Source: G963668605 sp963793625 (GTDB lineage Bacteria; Acidobacteriota; Terriglobia; Bryobacterales; Bryobacteraceae). From it: a stretch of DNA of 64,000 nucleotides. The position numbers and the translations under genes are program-made. The first letter of the stretch is position 1, and each line of letters begins with the position of its first letter. The stretch spans positions 124,001 to 188,000 of the forward strand of contig CAWCAT010000011.1 in assembly GCA_963793625.1 (NCBI GenBank), given 5' to 3'. Below, one piece after another: positions 8,689 to 18,712 of the stretch. The notes beneath the pieces are model-generated. The model had not been told where the DNA came from and did not search any database. It saw nothing but the letters and a program-made list of their open reading frames with translations.

Positions 8689-9084
8689 CTATCCAAGCGT
8701 CAGGGGTGCGGACCGTTGAATTAAATGCAGCACATTCCCGTCGGGATCCCGGAAGAAAACTACACGATTCCCGCTTCGGGTCTCCGGCTCGGTGAGGAGA
8801 ACTACGCCGCCCGATTTTAAGTCCGCATAGTCCTGGTCAAATTCGTCAGTAATGATCGCCAGGTGTCTGATTCCGGCGTCGCGCATTTCCACGGTTCGGA
8901 GCGGGGTTTCGGCCAAAATGATCTCCAGCCTCGATCCGTTTTTAGCTTTGAGGAAATAATTTCGACTCGCGGGCGAATGCGACTCAATCGCGTAGCCGAG
9001 TTTGCTAACGTACCAGGATGCCAGCGCGTCAGGGTCCGGTGACGCAATGGCAACGTGCTCAACGCCGTGGATCATAACACGCAT
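8689..9084 (-). CDS. VOC family protein (glyoxalase/bleomycin-resistance superfamily)
   Basis: A 131-residue single-chain VOC protein, the usual length. Two beta-alpha-beta-beta-beta modules are visible: GVEHVAIASPDPDALASWYV with RLEIILAE, then AGIRHLAIITDEFDQDYADL with VVFFRDPDGNVLHLIQR. The expected metal ligands are present (H of GVEHV, E of RLEII, H of IRHLA, H of VLHLI). VOC proteins catalyse isomerisations, ring cleavages or drug binding at a divalent metal; the substrate cannot be read from sequence. The ATG at 9084 has aggag 8-9 bases upstream. A decayed copy lies at 7902-8180. Confidence 0.85.
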   Translation of the reverse strand: MRVMIHGVEHVAIASPDPDALASWYVSKLGYAIESHSPASRNYFLKAKNGSRLEIILAETPLRTVEMRDAGIRHLAIITDEFDQDYADLKSGGVVLLTEPETRSGNRVVFFRDPDGNVLHLIQRSAPLTLG

Positions 9085-9164
9085 GATACCGCTCCTGGTT
9101 CGCCCCGTGCCACGGGAACGCCAGACTCGGTTTCCGTCGCCGCGGTGAGATAATCGGAATCACG

Positions 9165-9560
9165 ATGGCGAAGACCGACTTTAAGTCCGTGGACGAGTAC
9201 ATTGCATCGCAGCCCGAGACCATTCAGGGCGTACTCGAGCACGTGCGGAGCACCATTCGTAAGGCCTTACCTAAAGCCGACGAAGTGATCTCGTACCAAA
9301 TTCCCGCATACAAAATGCAGGGTGGCGCCGTGGTTTATTTCGCTGGGTGGAAACAGCATTACTCGCTCTACCCCGTAAGCGGGCCCCTCGTCGAGGCATT
9401 CAAGGACGAGCTTGCACGTTACGAGGTCAGCAAGGGCACGATCCGCTTCCCGCTCTCCGAGCCCATCCCGGTGAAATTGATCGAACGCATCGCGAAGTTC
9501 CGCGCAAAGGAAGTCGCCGAGCGCAAGCATGCGAAGGCGGCCCCACCGAAGAAGGGTTAA
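9165..9560 (+). CDS. DUF1801 (YdhG-like) small protein
   Basis: A 131-residue cytosolic protein. It has the DUF1801 pattern: VDEYIASQPE, then VLEHVRSTIRKALPKADEVISYQIPAYK, WKQHYSLYPVSG and KGTIRFPLSEPIP, with a lysine-rich tail. The fold resembles frataxin-like iron-binding proteins, but the job of the family is poorly known. It has its own start 80 bases after the VOC start on the opposite strand. It converges on the YifB gene with a 4-base stop-codon overlap (ttaa, 9557-9560). Confidence 0.85.
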   Translation: MAKTDFKSVDEYIASQPETIQGVLEHVRSTIRKALPKADEVISYQIPAYKMQGGAVVYFAGWKQHYSLYPVSGPLVEAFKDELARYEVSKGTIRFPLSEPIPVKLIERIAKFRAKEVAERKHAKAAPPKKG

Positions 9561-11074
9561 CTCCAGTAATTGCGGTCGAGACTGCGGTATTGCACGGCTT
9601 CCGCTACGTGCTTGGCGGCTATGGATTCGACGCCGTCTAGATCGGAGATGGTGCGGGCGACTTTTAGGATGCGGTCGTGGGCTCGGGCGGAGAGTCCCAT
9701 GCGGCGGACTGCCATCTCCAGGGTGCGTTCGCCGGCGTCGTCGAGTACGCAGAGTTTGCGCAACATACGGTGCGGGATGTGCGCGTTGTAGAACCCTCGC
9801 CGCATCTGTACGTCGCGCGCGCGAACAACACGCTCGCGCATCTCCTGCGAGGACATCGTAGTCCCGTTCCCGCGCAGTTCCTTGTACGCCACGGCGGGGA
9901 CCTCCAGGTGCAGATCGATGCGGTCCAGCAACGGGCCGCTGATCTTGCCGAGATAGCGCTGGATGATGCCGCCGGTGCAGCGGCATTCGCGCGTTGGATC
10001 GCCAAAGAAACCGCAAGGACACGGGTTCATCGCAGCGACCAACATGAACTTCGCTGGGAAAGACAGTGTGATCTGCGAGCGCGCCAGAGTGACTCCGCCT
10101 TCTTCGAGCGGCTGGCGCAGCAGTTCCAGAACGTTCCTTGGAAACTCCGGTAATTCATCAAGGAAGAGAACGCCGTGATGCGACAGGCTCACTTCGCCGG
10201 GTCGCGCCATACCTGAGCCTCCGCCGATCAGACCAGCGTCGGAGATGGTGTGGTGCGGTGAACGAAAAGGGCGTTCACGCAGCAGTCCCTGACCGCTCGA
10301 CAGTACACCGGCAACGCTATGCACTTTGGTTGTTTCGAGCGCCTCCTCGAAGGTTAGCGGAGGCAGCACGCCGGCTAGCCGCTTCGCCAACATGGTCTTG
10401 CCCGATCCGGGCGGTCCAATCATCAAGACGTTGTGTACACCGGCAGCTGCGACCTCGAGTGCGCGCTTGGAGGTCGTCTGCCCCTTCACATCCGCGAAAT
10501 CCGGAGCCGTAGAATCGCCGGCCTCCACGCTTATGGGTTTTGGCAGAACAGGCTGCAGATCCCCAGTGCCGTTCAGCAGCGCCGCCACTTCGGAAAGGTG
10601 CTTGACGCCGTACACACGCACGCCTTCGACTACGGCGGCTTCGGGCGCGTTCTCGGCTGGCAGGATCAGGTTCGCTATGCCCTGCTGGCGCGCGCAGATG
10701 GCTATCGGAAGTGCGCCGCGGACGGGACGGACAGAGCCGTCGAGGGAAAGCTCGCCCACCAGCATGTGGCTGTCGCAACGGCCCACGCTGCCCATGGCGC
10801 CCAGGATGCCGACTGCGACCGGCAGATCGAATCCAGCGCCTTCCTTGCGGATGTTCGCAGGAGCGAGATTGATGGTGACGCATTTGCTGGGGTAGCGGAA
10901 ACCGGAGTTTGCCAGGGCGGATTTGATGCGCTGACGGCTCTCCCGGACGGCGGTATCGGGCATCCCGACCATGATGATCTCCCGCGATTCGCCGGGGTAC
11001 ATGTTGACTTCCACATCGATAGGATGTGCGTCGATCCCGAACACAGCCGCACTGCGAGTTTGAAAGAGCGCCAC
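9557..11074 (-). CDS. YifB-family Mg-chelatase-like AAA+ ATPase (ComM-like)
   Basis: About 505 residues. Order of domains: ChlI-like N-terminal domain (SAAVFGIDAHPIDVEV, about residues 7-125), AAA+ ATPase with Walker A GPPGSGKT, Walker B VLFLDELPEF, a cysteine cluster NPCPCGFFGDPTRECRC, sensor and arginine region (GPLLDRIDLHLEVP), and the Mg-chelatase C-terminal helical domain. ComM, the studied member, is a hexameric helicase that extends branches during natural transformation. I chose the GTG at 11074 (VALFQTRSAAVF) because family members start within a few residues of this point; the open frame continues to 11185 without conserved sequence. No clear ribosome-binding site is seen. Its stop overlaps the DUF1801 stop by 4 bases. 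Confidence 0.9.
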   Translation of the reverse strand: MALFQTRSAAVFGIDAHPIDVEVNMYPGESREIIMVGMPDTAVRESRQRIKSALANSGFRYPSKCVTINLAPANIRKEGAGFDLPVAVGILGAMGSVGRCDSHMLVGELSLDGSVRPVRGALPIAICARQQGIANLILPAENAPEAAVVEGVRVYGVKHLSEVAALLNGTGDLQPVLPKPISVEAGDSTAPDFADVKGQTTSKRALEVAAAGVHNVLMIGPPGSGKTMLAKRLAGVLPPLTFEEALETTKVHSVAGVLSSGQGLLRERPFRSPHHTISDAGLIGGGSGMARPGEVSLSHHGVLFLDELPEFPRNVLELLRQPLEEGGVTLARSQITLSFPAKFMLVAAMNPCPCGFFGDPTRECRCTGGIIQRYLGKISGPLLDRIDLHLEVPAVAYKELRGNGTTMSSQEMRERVVRARDVQMRRGFYNAHIPHRMLRKLCVLDDAGERTLEMAVRRMGLSARAHDRILKVARTISDLDGVESIAAKHVAEAVQYRSLDRNYWS

Positions 11075-11181
11075 TAATGCTAGTGGGAGATATCGCGGGA
11101 GTATTCTCAGATCTTTATTCCGATTGCGGGGATCGAAGGAGCGGCTTCGGAACGTATTCTGTCGGTACCAAACTAATAATG

Positions 11182-11553
11182 TCATCCAACTTTACATCTG
11201 GCCGCCGACGTCCCACGGTACGAAACGTAACCGAGATAGCTGCCCCGGCTCCCATTGCCGCTGCCACCAGGGCGCAGAGTACAGCACCACAGGCTTGGCT
11301 CCCACCAAGCCTTAAGAGAATCTGGAACCGGCCCTTCGATCTCTCGCATCAGCCCCGCCCCGGCGATTCCAATGGCACCGCCCGGCTTGACGAATCGGGC
11401 GAGATAGTTCCAGTAATGGTCGTCGGTCCCGTAGTAGGGAAAAGAGTCAATCGAAAGTATGGCGTCGAAGAAATCGTTCGCGAAAGGCAGTGATCTGGCG
11501 TCGGCGTGTATCGGGTAAATGCCGTCCCCTACGCCAGCAGAGGGCGTTGGCAC
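11182..11553 (-). pseudogene. Remnant of a SAM-dependent methyltransferase
   Basis: The visible part is the middle of a class I methyltransferase: IHADARSLPFANDFFDAILSIDSFPYYGTDD, then LARFVKPGGAIGIAGAG and SLKAWWEPSLW. The N-terminal glycine-rich SAM loop is missing. After about 11290 the frame shifts; a second frame continues with APWWQRQWEP, as in relatives, and then stops early. Both ends are therefore lost, and this looks like a decayed gene rather than a single sequencing error. Confidence 0.65.
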
Positions 11554-11682
11554 CGCCGCTCACGCTGGCAACGAGTCCGGATGATATTGATTCGAACGCA
11601 GGAACCGATCGCTAATCAGCCGAGTATCCACGGAAGCGCCCCCTCATTGCCGAAACAGAATGCAATTGATTTTACTGGCTTC

Positions 11683-12394
11683 TCACATGAAATGCAGGCG
11701 GCTGATGCGGACATCCACGCCAGGGGAGTAATGCGCGAGCAGTTCGCCTGTTGAAGGCAGACCATGAGTCTGGCGAACTGTTTCCTTCAGATGGAGAATT
11801 TTCGCACGCTGGAGCGGCCACGCGGGGTGTTCCACCTGCGCGTACGCCAACCTCCCCGAGTATTGCGTGTACAGACGGAAGCGGGCAGTAAGGAAATGAT
11901 CCAGGTCGTGCAACGCTTCTGGCGCATACGGATCTCCGACTTCCACCTGTATGTCGGCGCGCGCCTGACTGACCTCGACGCTTGACGAGATAGTGTAACC
12001 CGTTCTGTTGGTGGAGTATGCGCATCTTCGCCCAGAAATAGGGAAGCCCATAAGTCAGGCGTGCGCCGATTACTGCCGGCAGGCGCGCAGCATCCAGGGA
12101 GTAGAACCAGATTCCAGGTTCGTTGTCTGGCCCACGGACGTATGTGCGCAAGTTGAGTTCAGGGAACGTGGAGAGCCAAGGGAGCGCCGGCAGGAACGGC
12201 GAGCGCAAGTCTTCCACGACAAATGGCAGCATGCTAACCCACGGCGAACCCTCGCAAGTATCTACAGCCAAGCCCTTCGGCAGCGCCGGAGCCAGTATAG
12301 CGGCATCACAAGGCCAATGCACGAATGTCATGTTGCTCCAGCGCTGCAGGTTCAGGGGGTGGAGTACGGGCACTGGCGGTTCACGCGAAATCAT
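11683..12394 (-). CDS. DUF2071 (YqjF-like) protein, one frameshift
   Basis: About 236 residues after repairing one indel near 11990. The first part has MTFVHWPCDAAILAPALPKGLAVDTCEG, WVSMLPFVVEDLRSP, FPELNLRTYVRGPDNEPGIWFYSLDA and YGLPYFWAKM, the standard DUF2071 blocks. The second frame supplies HDLDHFLTARFRLYT, HPAWPLQRAKILHL and the C-terminal VDVRISRLHFM. Function in the family is unknown (the fold is acetoacetate decarboxylase-like). The alternative reading to 11672 is an out-of-frame extension and was not used. The methyltransferase remnant lies downstream on the same strand. Confidence 0.75.
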
Positions 12395-13069
12395 ATGGCT
12401 TCTCTGAACTGCAAATATTCAGGGCTTGATCGCCATGGTTGCGGTCCAAGGCCGTGTAGTGGTTCCATCGATCGGCTAATGGTCGGCCGGGAAGATAGCG
12501 TGAAGCGATGTGAATTCCCCCCATACGCGCGAATGGCATAAGTTCACGATATCAAAGCTCATGTAGCACTTTGCGGCGCAGCCACTGCCGTCGTAGTGCT
12601 CGACCTTGTAAAGACCAGAACGTGAAGTCGTGCATTAACTTGACAGATCCGCCGTGACCAAACTCGCGCCCAATACAGCGGCCGTCAGGCTGCCCTGCAG
12701 TGGCTGAGCGATTGTGAAAGCGTCTGACCCCGACTATGTCCGCGGTTATCTGGAACGCGAACCACCATCATGTACTTTCCAAAGCTGTTTCTTGTTTGTT
12801 CTACTCATTTGATTGGTACAGCTTGGTAATGCGCGAAACAGTACCAGTAAGTGACGTTAAGTCAGCAATCTTCGCTGTCCATAGAACAGTAAACTAATTA
12901 TTCGCTGTTAGTATTTTAGTTAGATCGTTATGGGTGCTTTGCTTAGCTACAAATAACAATAGTTAGTATGAGAAGCTCTGATTTCAGGTGTACACTTCAA
13001 ACCGTGGCTGGGGTGCCATTACACTTTGGTCCCACGCCACGCATTCCAAAAAAATGGAGGAAATGAAAG
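12395..13069. other. Gene-free, AT-richer intergenic region
   Basis: About 675 bases without a supportable gene, between two divergent genes. The right half (12760-13010) is clearly more AT-rich than its surroundings and probably holds the promoter of the secreted protein at 13070. I could not settle on one -35/-10 pair. No tRNA-like fold or insertion-sequence end was recognised. Confidence 0.45.
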
Positions 13070-13765
13070 TTGAAACTCCTGGTATCAGTTCTCGGAGTTA
13101 TTTTGCTTGCCTCGGTATTGTCAGCCGATAACGGCGCACCGAGCGGAAGCCACTACAACCTCAACATCCTCGGCAAGACCAATTGCGCTGGTGATGACCT
13201 GACCGGGTCGAATCGCCACTCGATTCAAGTCCTGCTGAATTACAGTGACAACACCGTAACAGGGATGCCCTACGCGGATCTCGATCGCCGCAACAAGATC
13301 TTCCTGTCCGAGGGACCGTTCCAGGTTCTCGACGGGAATGCCTGCGATAAGGATGGCGCAAAATTCCAGCTCCCAGCAAACCCGTTCACGTGCGCTGCTG
13401 ACGATCCTAACTGCGAAGATCCAACATTCCAAGCCTACGAGGTCTATGCCCGGGCTCTCGGCAAACCGCATGGGTCCGCCACTATCACCACTTGCGCCGT
13501 AGCTGCTGGTGACGATCTTGTTCTAGGCACTGCGGATGACGAACTGATCTGCTCCACCGAAAACGTCGTATTGGTACGTGAGAAGGGGAAGAGTTCGTTC
13601 ACGAACGTGACCAAAGAGCTTACCACCATCTATGCCGATATCGATGCTGACGGTGACTTGGATCGCGTTGGTCTGTTCGACGAGCAGTTCTACAGCTACT
13701 TCTGGGACTACGACAACAACGGTCTCCGCTTAACGCAGTTGCGCTTCTACCCAATCGGCAAGTAA
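13070..13765 (+). CDS. Secreted protein of unknown function with an EF-hand-like loop
   Basis: A 231-residue exported protein: signal peptide of about 19 residues (LKLLVSVLGVILLASVLSA). The mature part has three or four cysteine pairs, short acidic stretches, and near the C-terminus YADIDADGDLDRVG, a D-x-D-x-D-G calcium-loop pattern also seen in FG-GAP and dockerin-like repeats. No family is recognised. Translation most likely starts at TTG 13070, with ggagg 9 bases upstream. The ATG at 13063 is in another frame and stops after 22 codons. A terminator-like hairpin follows. A secreted DUF1573-like gene lies directly downstream in the same direction. Confidence 0.7.
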   Translation: MKLLVSVLGVILLASVLSADNGAPSGSHYNLNILGKTNCAGDDLTGSNRHSIQVLLNYSDNTVTGMPYADLDRRNKIFLSEGPFQVLDGNACDKDGAKFQLPANPFTCAADDPNCEDPTFQAYEVYARALGKPHGSATITTCAVAAGDDLVLGTADDELICSTENVVLVREKGKSSFTNVTKELTTIYADIDADGDLDRVGLFDEQFYSYFWDYDNNGLRLTQLRFYPIGK

Positions 13766-13795
13766 GACCATCACGTACTCTTTTTTGCTCTAAAT

Positions 13796-13827
13796 ACTCA
13801 TGGCCAGACAAAAATCTGGCCGTGAGT
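13796..13827 (+). terminator. Hairpin terminator-like structure after the secreted protein
   Basis: actcatggccaga pairs with tctggccgtgagt (13 bp with one G-T type wobble) around a caaaaa loop. Only a weak pyrimidine tract (cctctttg) follows. It may double as the 5' region of the next gene, whose ATG is 26 bases further on. Confidence 0.55.
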
Positions 13828-13852
13828 CCTCTTTGCAAGAGGCTTACAATCT

Positions 13853-14851
13853 ATGATTCGAATCTTTCTCCTAATCTGTATCGGCCTAGCCAATGCCGTT
13901 GGCGCCGAAACTCCCAAAGCTGTCGTATCGGAACCGGCATATGACTTCGGCAAGGTCAATCGAGGTGTCACGCTGGAGCATGCATTCGTGTTGAAGAATG
14001 CGGGATCAGCGCCTTTGCGGATTTTGAATGCTCGCATGAGTGCGCCGCTCGTTGTCACTCGCATGCCCGCTTTTATACCGCCCAACGGACAGGCTGTCCT
14101 CCATTTTAGGCTGGATACGGCCACTCTCCGCGGCAGGTTTGAAGGGAAAATCCTGCTCACATTGAATGACCCGGCCCTTTCGGAAGCCAGTTTCAGTTTT
14201 GAGGGAAATGTCATCGGCGAAGTCGAATTGCTACCAATTGGAGCATTCTTCGTCGCTGGTCAGGCAGGCGAGGGGAAGGAGGCCAGGCTAACGATCGTCA
14301 ATCATGAACCGGAGCCACTTCGGATTCTAGCGATCGACCATTCACCCGAACGCTTCACGACCAAACTGGAAACCGTCGAGGAGGGCCGACGATACCAACT
14401 CGTTCTAAACCTGAAGGGTAATGGGCCGCCCGGCAAGGCAACAGAATCAATTCTGGTAAGGACCTCCAGCCAAAAAGTTCCGCTGTTGCGAATTCCAGCA
14501 AACACGTATCTGCGCGACAGGGTGTATACGTTCCCGGAGGTAGTTGACCTCGGTGCGGTCCGAATCGGGGATCTCAGGAGTAATGGTTCTCTCTTGAAGC
14601 AGTTGACCCAAACTCTCATGATCTACCAAGTTGGCGGTACGAGCTTCCGGGTCAAGATGTCCTCAGATGTGCCGATGTTGGACATTCAGTTGACCGGCGG
14701 CCCTAAAGGAGACCGCGTACAGGCCACCATCGCGTTGAAGGCGGAAAAACTTGCGACCGGATCCATCAGAGGATCTTTGTACATCGAAACCAATGATCCG
14801 CTTTTCTCAAAGCTTACAGTCCCTGTAATCGGGCTGATACTCGAGAAGTGA
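13853..14851 (+). CDS. Secreted DUF1573/Hydin-like Ig-repeat protein
   Basis: A 332-residue exported protein with a signal peptide of about 19 residues (to VGAE). The mature N-terminus reads AYDFGKVNRGVTLEHAFVLKNAGSAPLRI, the DUF1573 / ASH-domain pattern of an immunoglobulin-like beta sandwich with F-G-x-V and L-x-N-x-G. At least two further similar modules follow (RLTIVNHEPEPLRIL; SIRGSLYIETNDPLFSKLTVPV). Such proteins are structural or binding modules; no enzyme motif is present. It follows the secreted protein at 13070 across a hairpin. The next gene is convergent, with its stop 17 bases away. Confidence 0.72.
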   Translation: MIRIFLLICIGLANAVGAETPKAVVSEPAYDFGKVNRGVTLEHAFVLKNAGSAPLRILNARMSAPLVVTRMPAFIPPNGQAVLHFRLDTATLRGRFEGKILLTLNDPALSEASFSFEGNVIGEVELLPIGAFFVAGQAGEGKEARLTIVNHEPEPLRILAIDHSPERFTTKLETVEEGRRYQLVLNLKGNGPPGKATESILVRTSSQKVPLLRIPANTYLRDRVYTFPEVVDLGAVRIGDLRSNGSLLKQLTQTLMIYQVGGTSFRVKMSSDVPMLDIQLTGGPKGDRVQATIALKAEKLATGSIRGSLYIETNDPLFSKLTVPVIGLILEK

Positions 14852-14867
14852 TAAATGAGCTCAGAGC

Positions 14868-17800
14868 TCATTGCGGGTAATACACCGGTGCCCCCGCCAT
14901 CCGACGGAAAGGTTCGCCGGGTTTCGGGTCGAACGTGAGCCAGGAGCTGGGGTCGGTGCGTACGGCGATAGATTTCTTGCCTTCGCCGTTGCCGTTTACT
15001 GCGGCGATTGTGTACTCGGGTGCGGGAGTTTTATCGGTGTAGCGCCGGGCGGTGCCTTTATACACTAAGCGATTTCCGGCGTAGAGTCGGTATTCCGTGA
15101 CGCCCAGCACTTCGCCCCACGTGAAAGTCGCTGCGCCATTTTGCAGAGACACCGAGAGGCCATCGGGAGGTAGCGGCGGCTTGCTGCTGATATATGCCGG
15201 GTACTCCTGGCCGGCAACGCTCTCCTTGGTTGCGTTCGCGGCAATCGCTCGCACGTGAACCTTCACGCCGTCCGCGAGCCCACTTAGTTCGGCACTCGCG
15301 GCGGTCCAGGTCTTACCGCCATCGCGGCTTAATTCGTAGCGGTAACGAGTGGCTCCGGCGACAGGTTGAACGATAACGCGCGCGCCGCCAGCCAGGTTCT
15401 CCGTACGCGCAATTCGCGGGGCGTTGGGCACAGGATCACCCGCAGTCATCTGCCAGCGGTGGGTTCCGGGCTTGAGCGAAATTTCGCCGTTCGTTACAGC
15501 CTGCCGTTCGCCGTTGACAAAAACGCTACCCTTCGTTGGGTCGATCCGCATACGCGAAGCCTTGGGCGCGTGATAGACACCACTTACTTCGGCCGCAGAG
15601 CGGAACTCCGCGCTGATGCCTAGTTCGGGGTCGCTGGTCGAGAGTGTCAACCCGCTTGCCGAAATGCGCGCACCATGGACGAGCGCCAGCTCTGTGACGG
15701 CCACCCGAACGCTTGCGCACGAGGCCGGCTTTGCCCTGGAACGATACGCCATCGCCGTCGTAAGAGATGCCCGCGTTATCGCGAAATACGTCATCGGTGC
15801 CGCCATCCAATTGCACGCGCATCCCGTACGGCTTCCGTTCCACTTTCAGATCGCTGCGGTGGCTCACGAGCGCCAGAGTGTCGCCCAAGCCGTCGTACCA
15901 CACGCCTTTCGTCTTCGCTGTCAGCAACTCTGTCCGGCCGAGCTCCGGCTCTCGCCCGCTGCCGCGCACCACGTTGATGTACGGCATATCTTCAAGGCGG
16001 CCCGTGAACCACGAGAAGCGATGCGCAATGGCTTCGTTGAAGACGTCATCAAACGTGGTGAAATAATCCTTGCCGACGAGCAGGACGCTGCGGCTGACAT
16101 ACTCCGGCGTGCTGTACGATTTGGCTTCCAACTCGGCGAACTGCGCCACATCGAGGTCATAGAGCGGACGATCCAGAACGTTGCGCCCAAGCGACCGGAA
16201 CTTGCCGTCTTTATACGCGCCGAAGTTGGTCTGCAGATCGGTATCCTGCGTCGCCCGGTCACCTGTATCCTCTTTGCCATTGTGGCTATACGACTTGCCT
16301 TTGGCATAGAAATAAATTGCGCCGGTTCCTGAATCCGGTTGGTTGCCCCAACGATAATTCGGTCCTTCATCAATTTGCTGCAGATGTACGGAGAGTTCGT
16401 CGGGCGTACCAACTGCGGCGCGCAGCACGATTCCATATCCAGTGTATTTCGCACTGCGTAGATGCGGGTCGGTGCCGCGGTTGTCCGGCCCTTCGAACAT
16501 TGCGCCCCAAGGGTCAGGCGCGGTGAGTGATTGCTCCTGGTCCTGATCGCCCGGTTTTGCGGCCCACATCAAGTGTTCGGCCGTGAGCGGTGAGTAGCGC
16601 TCCAGCAGTTTACCAAGCATCCACATCGAGCGCGGAGGCATACGCCGTTCAGCGTGCGCACCTTGCGGGGCGTGGATACGGCGCGGACCGTTCTCTGCCG
16701 TTACCATTCCCCACTGATGCATGTCGCGACGCCCGGAAGAGATTTCTTTAGGTTCGCCGTTGAACGGCGCGGAAAGCGCATCCACCAGATAATTTCCGAC
16801 CAGCGCCAGTTCCGGCGTAGGGAATCGGTTACCACCGTCCAGCAGATACAACGAGTAGTTCGCACGCAGCGCCGGGCGGATGAAGCCCCAGACATACGTG
16901 CCCAGGTTTTCCGTCCAGCGGCCGCCGTGAGCGTTCCACGTTTTCACGTCCGGGCGCGTGTGGTAACGGGTATTCAACTCCATGTACTTGCGGAACAGCT
17001 CGGCCCAGGTTTGCGCCATCGGATGTTCGGGAAATAGAAACGCCATCGACGCCGGGACGGATTTTACGTCGGATAGAAAATTCGGATGCCCGCTCAGCAT
17101 GGGACGCATGGGCATGTAGTCTTCGCCCGCGTGGGTATAAGCCATGAGCAGGTATGCCGCGGTGAGCCGCCGTTTTTGACGCTCGTTCATTTGCGGATAC
17201 AAACGGTTGAAACCGTTGACCCACGAGTCGCCGATTTGTCGGCTGGGCACTGGACCGAATCCGCCATTTTGCCGCGTCCCTGAGGCTACCGCTTCGTTCA
17301 GCATTCCGGAGCGCATGATGGATTGTTCGAGCTCAGCGGCATTCCTGAATCGCCCCTGTTTGAACGCTGGGGCAGGATGCTTTGCGCCGGACGGATATTC
17401 CAACACCCAATCCTTCACCTCATTCAGGTCCATCATCCCGTGTCGGTTTTGCAGGTACAGCATGTGCGAGGTCGGCTGCTGGCTGGAGGCGTAACGGAAA
17501 CCGTCTTTCCCGACCACGCCCGCGCTCATCCGCTTCATGTCTTCCACAGCCTTTTTATCGAGTGCATGATCGTAAAAGGAAAGACAGGTGGAGCGTGTGC
17601 CAGTTGCCACGGGCCATTGCCAGAACATCACCCCATTGCGCCAGAAATAGCGAACATGTAACTTTTCGGAGCTTCTCCAGATCGAATAATCGCCGTCGTT
17701 CCAGCGTTCGACCTTATCGATGAAAACGCCCAGGGCGTCGCCGGTTTTCGCGCTCCAGAAGTTCCCAAAAGTGCCGACGATGAAGGCCGGCCAGGGCTGG

Positions 17801-18672
17801 TACACACCCAGGCGGAACGGCAGTTCCCCATCGGCGCTGATGCCCGGCGCGACAGCAATGTGCGTATTCATCTGCGCGAAATCGATCGGCTCTTCCGGGT
17901 CGCGGATCACCTGTCCGGGCTGATAGGGATGATTGGGCGCCTGTCTATGAGTGGGTTGGAAACCCGTCCATGTGGTTTCGATGCGCGCGTTTTCCAGGCC
18001 CTCCATCTGCTCAAAAAGCTCGACAAATTCGGTGTCGCCTAAGGCCCGCACCGTAGCGGTGTAACGGCCCTTAGGGGCAACGTCGTACACGAGGCGATAA
18101 GTGATGAAGAGTGGGCCGGATTCGATCCGCGATGCTGTGATGCGCGTGACGCGCGATTCACCGGAGTAGAAGCGCGACTTGCCGATCCAGTTCCCTGCCC
18201 GCGACAACTGCATCACCGGGCCGGAAGGCTCAGCGGGGTTTGCTTGCGTGGCTGGAATGCGCACCTTCAGTTTGCCCGTATCCAGCACGATACTGTTGGC
18301 CTCGGCGTTTTCGCGTACCTGTGCGGCGCTGGCTTTTGTAGCGCCACTTTTCAATGTGAAGGTTCGCTTTCCGCCGCTCGGCAGATCGGAAAAGAAACAG
18401 ACGGTTGCGGATTCCAGACTGCCCGCGCGGAGCTTTACGTTCGCGAGTTGAAAAGGCACAGGCGCACCCTGGCCATCGACCAGTACCAGTTGTCCTTGCG
18501 TGATCTGCTTCTCGAATCGCACCGGATATTCGAGCAGAGTGCGCGGCCACTCGATGAAAGGGTGCTCCAGGGAGTCCTGCAACGTAAAGGTCAACTCACC
18601 TGCCGGTCCAAATACGCGTGGCGCAGCGGCCCAGGCCTGCGCCGCCAGAAACAATACCAAAAGAGTTCGCAT
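14868..18672 (-). CDS. Large secreted heparinase II/III-like protein with C-terminal FN3-type modules, one frameshift
   Basis: About 1,265 residues after repairing one indel near 15718. A signal peptide (MRTLLVLFLAAQAWA) leads to an N-terminal beta region (about 30-380), a helical middle rich in aromatic residues (GDSWVNGFNRLYPQMNERQKRRL, NAHGGRWTENLGTYVWGF, about 440-650) and a beta-sheet part with RSVLLVGKDYFTTFDDVFNEAIAHRFSWFTG. The alpha/alpha-barrel followed by a beta-sandwich resembles heparinase II/III polysaccharide lyases. The C-terminus beyond the frameshift has two fibronectin III-like modules (ARIARTENLAG..., PPLPPDGLSVSLQNGAATFTW). A lyase or hydrolase acting on an acidic polysaccharide is plausible, but the catalytic Tyr/His pair could not be fixed by eye. 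The gene diverges from the APC permease. Confidence 0.6.
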
Positions 18673-18712
18673 GATCTTTCAGAGTATATCGCTGTGCTAA
18701 GCTGGCATTCCC

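Noticed and set aside
9267..10022. 251-codon minus-strand ORF
   Set aside because: It is in another frame across the YifB and DUF1801 genes; the translation is arginine- and histidine-rich noise typical of a shadow frame.
15616..16332. 238-codon plus-strand ORF opposite the heparinase-like gene
   Set aside because: Antisense shadow of a gene with clear signal peptide and domain features; no motif of its own.
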